A stretch of 36,377 nt of DNA from Myxococcales bacterium. Lineage in GTDB: Bacteria; Myxococcota_A; Bradymonadia; UBA7976; UBA1532. Made by a program: the position numbers and the translations under genes. Below the pieces are notes generated by a model. It worked only from the letters and a program-made list of their open reading frames with translations. It had not been told where the DNA came from and did no database searches. The stretch lies in assembly GCA_020633555.1 (NCBI GenBank), contig JACKDL010000049.1, forward strand, positions 1-36,377. The letters run 5' to 3'. This document shows positions 8,887 to 14,597 of this stretch, piece after piece; position 1 is the first letter of the stretch, and every line of letters starts with the position of its first letter.

Positions 8887-9525
8887 GTGCGAGACGCCAC
8901 CGACCTCGAGCTGCTGCAGGCCTGCGTGGAGGGCAACCGCCGCGCCTGGGCCGTGTTCGTCGAGCGCTTCACCCGCTACGTCTGGTACCTGGTGAACGCC
9001 ACCGGCCGGCGCTACGGCCTCGAGCTTGCGGAAGACGCGCTGGCCGATCTGCACAACGACGTGTTCGTGGCGCTCCTCGAGGACGACCGCCGCCGCCTGC
9101 GGCAGTACCAGGGCAAGAACGGCGCCTCCGTGCGGTCCTGGATCCGGGTGATCACCATCCGGCGCACCATCGACACCCTGCGCAAGCGCCGCGGCGGCCA
9201 CCTGTCGCTGGACGTGGAGGAGGACGAGGGCCCCCGCGCGCCCACTCTGGTGGACACGGCCCCCGACGCCCTGAGTGCCCTGCTGGACCGTGAGACCGAC
9301 GCCCGGCGCGACGGCCTTTGGGCCCTGGTGGAGCAGCTCCCCGAGGCCGACCAGACCCTGCTGCGCCTGCTCTACGACCAGCGACTGCCCGTGCCGGCCG
9401 CGTGCGCCGCGCTGAACATCAAGCGCGGCGCGCTCTACACGCGAAAGACGAGGCTGATCAAACGGTTGCGCGCGCTCGCCGCCGAGGCGGGCTTGATCGA
9501 GGCCAGCGACGGAGATCCCCCATGA
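8887..9525 (+). CDS. ECF-type RNA polymerase sigma factor
   Basis: 212 residues beginning at GTG. The N-terminal half has the sigma-70 region 2 pattern: DLELLQACVEGNRRAWAVFVERF, then an EDALADLHNDVFVALLED segment and RSWIRVITIRRTIDTLRKRR, matching regions 2.2-2.4 of ECF factors. The C-terminal half has the region 4 helix-turn-helix: LPEADQTLLRLLYDQRLPVPAACAAL followed by KRGALYTRKTRLIKRLRAL. There is no region 3, as expected for ECF proteins, and no extra C-terminal domain. It guides RNA polymerase to a small set of promoters. The next gene looks like an anti-sigma partner, and a motif copy found in only one other place in the window lies directly behind this gene, suggesting a target. The signal it answers to is unknown. 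Confidence 0.93.
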   Translation: MRDATDLELLQACVEGNRRAWAVFVERFTRYVWYLVNATGRRYGLELAEDALADLHNDVFVALLEDDRRRLRQYQGKNGASVRSWIRVITIRRTIDTLRKRRGGHLSLDVEEDEGPRAPTLVDTAPDALSALLDRETDARRDGLWALVEQLPEADQTLLRLLYDQRLPVPAACAALNIKRGALYTRKTRLIKRLRALAAEAGLIEASDGDPP

Positions 9526-9605
9526 CGAAAATGTCGGGGTGGCCCGTAAGCTCGGCCCGCCGCCCGCGTCCGGTGACCCGACCAGCCCGAGGGACGCCCG
9601 CATGA
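9522..9605 (+). CDS. Possible 27-codon coupling ORF between sigma and anti-sigma genes
   Basis: A short frame (MTKMSGWPVSSARRP onward) starts with ATGA overlapping the sigma stop and ends with TGA overlapping the ATG of the next gene, again as ATGA. This would let ribosomes pass from sigma to anti-sigma without release. The peptide is Arg/Pro-rich and matches nothing I know. The same bases hold a promoter-like motif (9528-9549), so the frame may be chance. Confidence 0.25.
   Translation: MTKMSGWPVSSARRPRPVTRPARGTPA
9528..9549 (+). promoter_or_regulatory. Candidate ECF promoter, copy 1 (AAAATGT, ten bases, CGTAA)
   Basis: AAAATGT at 9528-9534 and CGTAA at 9545-9549 with ten bases between. 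The same two blocks at the same spacing occur at 14054-14075 and nowhere else that I could find. An A-rich upstream block with a CGT-containing downstream block suits an ECF promoter, though the spacing is short if AAAATGT itself is the -35. The downstream gene is the anti-sigma candidate at 9602. Confidence 0.5.
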
Positions 9606-10249
9606 GCCACCGCACCCCAGATGAAGAGACCCTGGCCGCCTACTTCGAGGGCCTGCTGGACCCTGCCGAGGAAGGCGCCGTCCGTCGCGCACTGGCCGAG
9701 GACCCCCAGGTCGCCGAGCTCGTCGCGGCGCTGGGCCTGATGATCGAGGCCGAGCCCGCCGACGCCCTGGGCACCCCGGCGCCCGCGTACGTCACCCGCG
9801 CGGCGGTGGACCTGTGGCCTGCCGAGCCGGTAGCCCAGCGGGTGACGCAGGGCCTGCGCCTGGCCGCCCGCTGGATCGGCGACCAGCTCCAACCCCTGGC
9901 CGACGCGCTCGCCCCCCTGCCCCAGCCCGCGCTCACCCTCCGCGGCGCGGCCGCCGAGGCAGTGCGCGGCGAACTCACCTGGCAGGTCGACCTGGGCCCG
10001 GTGCCCGTCGAGCTCACGGTCGCCGTCGAGGGCCCCGGCCAGATCGCCCTCGGCGCGCGCCCCCTGGCCCGCCCCCCCGCCGGCGCCCTGCTGCGCCTGA
10101 GCACGGGCGAACACCTGCGCGCCATGAGCAGCCTGGGCCCCGACGGCGCCACGGTCTCGGCCCTGCCCGCGGCCACCTACACCCTTGCGCTGGAAGGGCC
10201 CGAGGGCGAACTGGGCCGGATCGAACTCGACCTGTCCGAACAGGCTTGA
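9602..10249 (+). CDS. Probable zinc-less anti-sigma factor
   Basis: 215 residues from the ATG at 9602, which has GAGGGA just upstream and fits the start of the conserved-looking segment better than the in-frame ATG at 9539. Residues 7-45 (EETLAAYFEGLLDPAEEGAVRRALAEDPQVAELVAAL) follow the helical layout of anti-sigma domains of the zf-HC2 type, but the usual zinc-binding His and two Cys are absent. The rest has an amphipathic middle and a beta-rich C-terminal half; no membrane helix is evident, so it should be cytoplasmic. Position directly behind the ECF sigma gene supports pairing. Its own target-like motif upstream would give feedback control. It could instead be a FecR-like or unrelated sensor; the call is by pattern and place. 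Confidence 0.6.
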   Translation: MSHRTPDEETLAAYFEGLLDPAEEGAVRRALAEDPQVAELVAALGLMIEAEPADALGTPAPAYVTRAAVDLWPAEPVAQRVTQGLRLAARWIGDQLQPLADALAPLPQPALTLRGAAAEAVRGELTWQVDLGPVPVELTVAVEGPGQIALGARPLARPPAGALLRLSTGEHLRAMSSLGPDGATVSALPAATYTLALEGPEGELGRIELDLSEQA

Positions 10250-10274
10250 CACGCCCAATGGGCGCTGGCAGATT
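10246..10274 (+). promoter_or_regulatory. Housekeeping promoter of tRNA-Phe
   Basis: TTGACA at 10246-10251, a 17-base spacer and CAGATT at 10269-10274, a near-consensus sigma-70 promoter. The -35 overlaps the stop of the anti-sigma gene. Expected start is near 10281, about ten bases before the tRNA. Confidence 0.8.
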
Positions 10275-10291
10275 GCGCCGCACGCCAGCGA

Positions 10292-10364
10292 GCCCAGGTA
10301 GCTCAGTTGGTAGAGCAGTGGACTGAAAATCCACGTGTCGGTGGTTCGATTCCGCCCCTGGGCA
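10292..10364 (+). tRNA. tRNA-Phe (anticodon GAA)
   Basis: A complete 73-base cloverleaf. The acceptor stem is GCCCAGG with CCTGGGC, the D arm GCTC with GAGC, the anticodon stem GTGGA with TCCAC around the loop CTGAAAA (anticodon GAA), a GTGTC variable loop and a T arm GGTGG with CCGCC around TTCGATT. The discriminator is A. The next bases are CAC, so the 3' CCA is not encoded and must be added by the CCA-adding enzyme. It stands alone with its own promoter and terminator. Confidence 0.97.
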
Positions 10365-10373
10365 CACAAAACG

Positions 10374-10411
10374 AAAAGCCCGGTTGGTTCTGCCAGCCGG
10401 GCTTTTTTTTT
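10374..10411 (+). terminator. Rho-independent terminator after tRNA-Phe
   Basis: An 11-pair stem (AGCCCGGTTGG at 10377-10387 with CCAGCCGGGCT at 10393-10403, one G-T pair) closes a five-base loop and is followed by nine T. It is the clearest intrinsic terminator in the window. The 225 bases between it and the next gene's stop (10412-10636) hold nothing I can support. Confidence 0.95.
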
Positions 10412-10636
10412 GCCTGAGGCGCCCAACAACGCGCTGGAGCAGGGGCACGTGGTCATCCTGCGGCTCGGCTACCAAGACCCGGATGGCGCCCGCTGTGAGC
10501 ACACGGGCGGTCACGGGTGCCCACCGGCATCGTGCGCAACGGCGAACTGCGCCGCCTTTGCTGAGCGGAGCCGCGGCCGTCTGACCACCATCGAGGACCT
10601 GGCGGTGATGGCCCCGTCCGGAACCTGAGGGCAGGC

Positions 10637-11803
10637 CTACCAGCGCTGGGCGAGGGTGAGGCCCACCTGGAGCGCGGCCCGGTTGGCCGCGGCTGGCAGC
10701 AGGTCCAGCAGCTCTGGGCGGTTGATGCCCAAGCCAAACTCGAAGCCGAAGTGCAGGTAGGGGCTCTGCAGCCCCACCTGAGCCCGCCACCAGGCGCCAA
10801 CAGCGGCGTCGGCTGCCGCCGCGGCCCGCACCGCCGGACCTCGATGGAGGGTCAGCTCGGCGGCATGGGTCACGTGGGCGCCGATGCGGCTGTAGCTGGT
10901 GCGGGTCACGCCCGCCTCGAGCAGGGTCTGGGCGAAGGTCGCCCGCACCGCGCGCAGGGCCCCGTCGTCGGTCCCGAACGCGGCCCCAAGGCCCAAGTCC
11001 AGGTGGCTGTCGGCCGTGGTGGCACGACGGTGAACCAGGCGGGCCGCCACCTGCCAGCCGGGCTCGACCGGAAGCACCCGCCCGAGCAGGTCGAGCCGCA
11101 GGCCCAGCCAGCCGAGCGGCAGGTCGCGCACGGACAGCTCGCGGGGGCCCAGCTCGTCCCCCGCGTCGGTGAGTTGCAGGCGCAGGCCCAGGGCCGGGAC
11201 GCCCAGCTCGATGAGGTGACGGGGGGAGGCATCCGAGGGCGGAGCGATGGCCCGGCGCCAGTAGGGGTCGTCCGCGGTCCAGGGCTCGCTGCCCAGCCCC
11301 GCCCACGCCAGCCGCACCCAGCGCGTGATCTCGAGCTCCACGCCCAGCAGCCCGCGCAGCCGGCCCACCGTCTCCTGCCCTTCGCCGGGGCCGGTCTCAC
11401 GCACCAGCACGGTGTCCATGCGGCCGGTGCCGAACACCCCCAGCAGCAGCCCCGTGGGCCGATGGGCAACCCGCGCCCGCAGCCCCATGTGCGCGAGGCT
11501 CGCGCCGGCTTCGCCCGCGCGCTCGGCGGTGGAGCACCGGTCGCGCCCGAGGATGAACCGCGTGCCCATGGCCAAGGCCCCGCTCACCCGCCAAGCGTCG
11601 GCCGCGCTCAGGTAGGTGCGGTCGGCCACCGCATCCACGGCGTCAGCCTGCGCGTGCATGCGGTCCAGATCCATCAACAGCAGGAGGGGATCGGCGGTGT
11701 GCGCCAGCCGCGCCGCCACCACGTCCGCGCACGGATCCGCCCGCGCGGCGGAGCACAGCGCCAGCAGCACGAACACCGCCCAGCGGCTGTTGAAGCCTGG
11801 CAT
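10637..11803 (-). CDS. Exported protein, possible outer-membrane beta-barrel
   Basis: 388 residues from the ATG at 11803-11801, which has GGGGGGA just upstream and begins a signal peptide (MPGFNSRWAVFVLLALCSAARA). After an N-terminal helical segment of about 100 residues (DPCADVVAARLAHTADPLLLLMDLDRM region, cut here at family-free ground), the protein is a series of alternating short beta segments (LGLRLQLTDAG, WQVAARLVHRR, SHLDLGLGAAFG, YLHFGFEFGLGIN) ending in ALQVGLTLAQRW with a terminal aromatic residue, as expected of outer-membrane barrels. No known family is recognised. Upstream, TTGACC lies in the 144-base gap before the methyltransferase, but its -10 partner is poor. Barrel assignment is an inference from pattern. 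Confidence 0.65.
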   Translation of the reverse strand: MPGFNSRWAVFVLLALCSAARADPCADVVAARLAHTADPLLLLMDLDRMHAQADAVDAVADRTYLSAADAWRVSGALAMGTRFILGRDRCSTAERAGEAGASLAHMGLRARVAHRPTGLLLGVFGTGRMDTVLVRETGPGEGQETVGRLRGLLGVELEITRWVRLAWAGLGSEPWTADDPYWRRAIAPPSDASPRHLIELGVPALGLRLQLTDAGDELGPRELSVRDLPLGWLGLRLDLLGRVLPVEPGWQVAARLVHRRATTADSHLDLGLGAAFGTDDGALRAVRATFAQTLLEAGVTRTSYSRIGAHVTHAAELTLHRGPAVRAAAAADAAVGAWWRAQVGLQSPYLHFGFEFGLGINRPELLDLLPAAANRAALQVGLTLAQRW

Positions 11804-11947
11804 GGTCCCCCCACGGTCCGCAGCGGCCATGGTTTGTCGCCTGCGGCGCGGGGTCAATGGCGCCATGTCACCGGCCGAACAAGCGTCCGCGCCCGCCACA
11901 CCTTCCCGGGCGGGCCGGCGCCTGCGCCGCGCCCGGATCGCGGCCCG

Positions 11948-12628
11948 TCAGTGGGGTCTGCGCAGCAGGTACAGCCCGAACCCCATCGTGGCGCGCCCCC
12001 AGCGCAGCCAGGCGTCGCGCCAGGCGTTCGCCCGTGCCACGGCCGCGGCGTCGGCGGCGCCGTCCAGGCGACGGCGGTGGTGCCCCCACTCGAAGGCGTC
12101 CCACTCGTCGGTGGAGGCGGTGATGGCGTGGCGCACGACCAGACCGGCCGCCTCGCAGGCCTGGACGACCTCGAGATGGGTACGCTCGATGCCCGACGGC
12201 TCGCCGAGGAAGCTCGCGTACTCAGGGGGCATGGGCGGGTGGTGGAAGCCCTCGCCGATCAGCAGGTGGCCACCGGGCCGGACGGCCGGTGCCAGCGCGG
12301 CGAGGGCGCCGGTGAGGGCGGCCGAGCCCGCCCCGTAGGCGTGGGTGCTGCCCACGCAACACGCGAGCGCGAGGTCGCCCTCGGGCACGAAGGCCTGCGC
12401 ATCGACCGCTTCGAAGCGGACCGATGAGTCGGCGGCCTGCGCTTGGGCAGCGGCCACCAGGGCGGGGTCACGGTCGATGCCGACGCCGGTGGCCCCCCGG
12501 GCGGCCAGGGCCCGCAACAGGGCGCCCTCGCCGCAGCCCACGTCGAGCACGCGGTCGCCCGCCTGGAGCCCTGCCAGCTCGGCGACCGCCAGGAGGCGGG
12601 CGAAGTCGAACGGGTTGTTGTGAATCAT
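11948..12628 (-). CDS. Class I SAM-dependent methyltransferase
   Basis: 226 residues from the ATG at 12628-12626. The Rossmann-fold SAM site is clear: motif I VLDVGCGEG (27-35), an acidic end to strand 2 in GVGIDRDP, and motif III/IV-like segments (LALACCVGSTHAYG, then VRPGGHLLIGEGFHHP). The last third has Trp-rich WDAFEWGHHRRR and a WLRWGRATMGFGLYLLRRP end, resembling small-molecule methyltransferases of the UbiE/Methyltransf_11/25 group. The substrate cannot be read from sequence. Its start is ten bases after the stop of the dienelactone hydrolase gene on the same strand, so they are probably co-transcribed. The in-frame extension upstream is low-complexity and overlaps that neighbour, so I reject a longer start. 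Confidence 0.88.
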   Translation of the reverse strand: MIHNNPFDFARLLAVAELAGLQAGDRVLDVGCGEGALLRALAARGATGVGIDRDPALVAAAQAQAADSSVRFEAVDAQAFVPEGDLALACCVGSTHAYGAGSAALTGALAALAPAVRPGGHLLIGEGFHHPPMPPEYASFLGEPSGIERTHLEVVQACEAAGLVVRHAITASTDEWDAFEWGHHRRRLDGAADAAAVARANAWRDAWLRWGRATMGFGLYLLRRPH

Positions 12629-12638
12629 CAGCGATCGC

Positions 12639-13478
12639 TCAGCGCGCCGACGGGAAGGCGCGCGCCAGCAGGCCCTCCAGCCGCTTCCAGGCGTCCTTGT
12701 CTGCCGCCTCGTCATAGGCCAGGGGCAGCTTGAACTTCGCGCCCAGGGCGGTGGCATCGGGGTTGGTGAAGGCGTGGGTGGCGCCCTCGTAGGCCACGAA
12801 CTCGTACTTCACCCCGGCCGCCTTCATCTCGGCCTCGAAGGCCTGCACGTCGGCGGCGGGCACGAGGGGATCGGCGGCGCCATGGGCGACGAGCAGTTCG
12901 CCCTTGATGGTGCCCCGCGCAACGGGGGTGTCCGTGCCCAGGCTGCCGTGGAAGCTGGCCACCGCGGCCAGCGGCATGCCCTCGCGGGCCATGCGCAGCA
13001 CGACCTTCCCGCCCATGCAGTAGCCGATGGCCGCGATCCGCTCCGGGTGAGTGCTGGGGTGCCCGGCCAGCAGCGCGTGGGCCGCCATGAAGCGGGCCTT
13101 CAGGGCCGCCGGATCCCCCATGAGGGCCTTCGAGAAGGCCATGGCGTCCTTGGGGTGCCCCGCCGATCGGCCGTCGCCGTACATGTCCACGGCCAGGGCG
13201 GCGTAGCCCAGGGACGCGAGCTGCTCTGCGCGCCTGCGGGCGTAGGCGTTGTGGCCCCACCACTCGTGCACCACCAACACCCCCGGGCGGCCGGTCTGCC
13301 CCTTCGGCCAGGCCAGGTAGCCCTTCAGCGTGGTGTCGCCCGCCGTGTAGGTCACCTCCTGCGTGGCGACCTCGACGGCGACCGCGGCCGGGCCAGCGGT
13401 CGGGTGGGCGGGCGCGGGCGAGGCCCAGCCGGGCAGCGCCAGCCCGAGCGAGGCGGCGCAGATCAGCGAACGAATCAT
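12639..13478 (-). CDS. Exported dienelactone hydrolase family protein
   Basis: 279 residues from the ATG at 13478-13476 with GGGAG upstream. A signal peptide (MIRSLICAASLGLALPGWA) precedes an alpha/beta hydrolase of the DLH type: E72 in VVHEWWG, nucleophile C154 in GYCMGGK, D203 in HGAADPLVP and H235 in GATHAFTNP, giving the Cys-Asp-His triad typical of the family. Dienelactone hydrolases open lactone or ester bonds; many relatives act on other esters, and the substrate here is unknown. An exported form is common in Gram-negative bacteria and would work in the periplasm. It probably leads a two-gene unit with the methyltransferase. Confidence 0.92.
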   Translation of the reverse strand: MIRSLICAASLGLALPGWASPAPAHPTAGPAAVAVEVATQEVTYTAGDTTLKGYLAWPKGQTGRPGVLVVHEWWGHNAYARRRAEQLASLGYAALAVDMYGDGRSAGHPKDAMAFSKALMGDPAALKARFMAAHALLAGHPSTHPERIAAIGYCMGGKVVLRMAREGMPLAAVASFHGSLGTDTPVARGTIKGELLVAHGAADPLVPAADVQAFEAEMKAAGVKYEFVAYEGATHAFTNPDATALGAKFKLPLAYDEAADKDAWKRLEGLLARAFPSAR

Positions 13479-13534
13479 GGGGGCTCCCAGGGCGGTGTGC
13501 CTTGGGACGCCGCAGGGGCCGCGGGCGTCGCCGC

Positions 13535-13966
13535 CTACTGGCACTTCTCCTTGATGGTGTCGGTGAGGTTGATGGTGAACTTCCGCGAGTTGGACCGGGC
13601 GTCGCCGTCGAACTTGAACCACTTCGAGGTCTTGAGGTGCTTGTTCTTCTTCTTGTCCCCGGTGGTGCACCAGAACTTCACCCGGATCTTCCGCTCCCAC
13701 TTGCAGTTCATGTCGGTCTTCAGGGTCTTCTCGGTGGTCTCGCCGTTGTTGATGCGGAAGTCCTTCCCCGAGCCGTCGCTGTACTTGATGAGGTCGAGCT
13801 CGTGGCGGATCTCGGTGAGCCGCATGCCCACGTAGCTGGCGAAGACGTCCTGGCCCGACTGGTTGACGAACTCGAGCTGGTGCTTGCAGCCCTTGGCGTG
13901 GCTGGCGGCAGGGGCCAGGGCGAGCAGGGACAGGGCGGTCAGCGCGAGTGCAGCGATGCGAATCAT
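13535..13966 (-). CDS. Small secreted Lys-rich protein with four cysteines, unknown
   Basis: 143 residues with a signal peptide (MIRIAALALTALSLLALAPAASHA). The mature part has four Cys (27, 88, 100, 142), enough for two disulphides, and alternating strands (HQLEFVNQSGQDVFASYVG, KIRVKFWCTTGD, RKFTINLTDTIKEKC), so it is probably a small beta-sandwich. It is rich in Lys, Asn and Thr, unlike the Arg/Ala-rich neighbours. Start ATG at 13966-13964 has GGAG eight bases upstream. No family recognised. It faces the basic secreted protein at 14148 across a 181-base divergent gap that contains the second ECF-like motif, on the other strand's side. Confidence 0.8.
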   Translation of the reverse strand: MIRIAALALTALSLLALAPAASHAKGCKHQLEFVNQSGQDVFASYVGMRLTEIRHELDLIKYSDGSGKDFRINNGETTEKTLKTDMNCKWERKIRVKFWCTTGDKKKNKHLKTSKWFKFDGDARSNSRKFTINLTDTIKEKCQ

Positions 13967-14053
13967 GGCGAGGCTCCAGTTTGGGTGGCGGGCGGTCAGC
14001 CCTCACCCCGGACCGCGCCGGCGCGGCCCACGGTCCGCACAGAAACCTGAAAA

Positions 14054-14075
14054 AAAATGTGAGGCGGGGTCGTAA
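14054..14075 (+). promoter_or_regulatory. Candidate ECF promoter, copy 2 (AAAATGT, ten bases, CGTAA)
   Basis: AAAATGT at 14054-14060 and CGTAA at 14071-14075 match the site behind the ECF sigma gene in both blocks and in spacing. It is preceded by a longer A run (14050-14057), rare in this DNA. It lies 72 bases before the ATG of the basic secreted protein. Confidence 0.5.
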
Positions 14076-14147
14076 CCCCGATCCCGGGGACCGCGGACAG
14101 AGGGGGCGAGAACCCGGCAAGACGCCGGAAGCGAAAGGAAAGTCCCC

Positions 14148-14579
14148 ATGAAGCGCACCGTCACCCTGCTGTTCGCCGCCCTGTCCCTGATCGCCGTCGC
14201 CGCCGTGGCCTCGCCCGCCAGCGCCGCCCCCGACCGCCGCCAGGTGGCCCGCACCGAGGCCCGGGCCGCCCAGGCGGAGCAGCGCGCGGCGCAGGCCGAG
14301 CGCCGCGCCGCCCAGGGCGAGCGCCGGGCCGTCCAGGCGGAGCGCCGCGCCGAGTCGCCGCGCAAGGCGAAGGCCCACCGGAAGGCGGCCCAGCGCCACC
14401 AGGCGGCCGCGAAGACCCACCAGCGGGCGGCAAAGCGCCACCGGAAGGTCGCCAAGGCCCACCGCCACCACGCCCACCGCCCCGGCCACAAGGTGTTCAA
14501 GCGCGACGGCCACACCTGGCTGCGCACCGAAGGTCGGCTGTATCGGCGGGTGGGGTCGCGCTGGGTGCGCGTGGCCTGA
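14148..14579 (+). CDS. Highly basic, repetitive secreted protein
   Basis: 143 residues with a signal peptide (MKRTVTLLFAALSLIAVAAVASPASA). The mature N-terminus repeats a seven-residue unit: AAQAEQR, AAQAERR, AAQGERR, AVQAERR, which should form an alpha-helix or coiled coil. A His/Lys/Arg/Ala-rich middle (AHRKAAQRHQAAAKTHQRA) follows and gives an extreme positive charge. The last ~30 residues (KVFKRDGHTWLRTEGRLYRRVGSRW) look like a small separate beta element. Start has AAAGGAAAG upstream. Function unknown; binding to DNA, polyanions or cell wall is plausible from charge alone. The shared promoter motif suggests control by the ECF sigma factor encoded at 8887. It ends 18 bases from the convergent cyclase gene. 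Confidence 0.8.
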   Translation: MKRTVTLLFAALSLIAVAAVASPASAAPDRRQVARTEARAAQAEQRAAQAERRAAQGERRAVQAERRAESPRKAKAHRKAAQRHQAAAKTHQRAAKRHRKVAKAHRHHAHRPGHKVFKRDGHTWLRTEGRLYRRVGSRWVRVA

Positions 14580-14597
14580 TCCACGCCCCCCTGAGCG

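Noticed and set aside
10292..10411. tRNA-Phe as an integration site
   Set aside because: No repeat of the tRNA 3' end, integrase or phage gene is visible in the window.
10335..10628. A 97-codon plus-strand frame beginning inside tRNA-Phe
   Set aside because: It crosses the tRNA and its terminator, has no ribosome site and no recognisable domain. A decayed gene in 10412-10636 cannot be excluded but is not supported.
13990..14040. GC palindromes between the two small secreted genes as a terminator
   Set aside because: Both genes point outward, so nothing needs termination there, and there is no T run in either useful direction.
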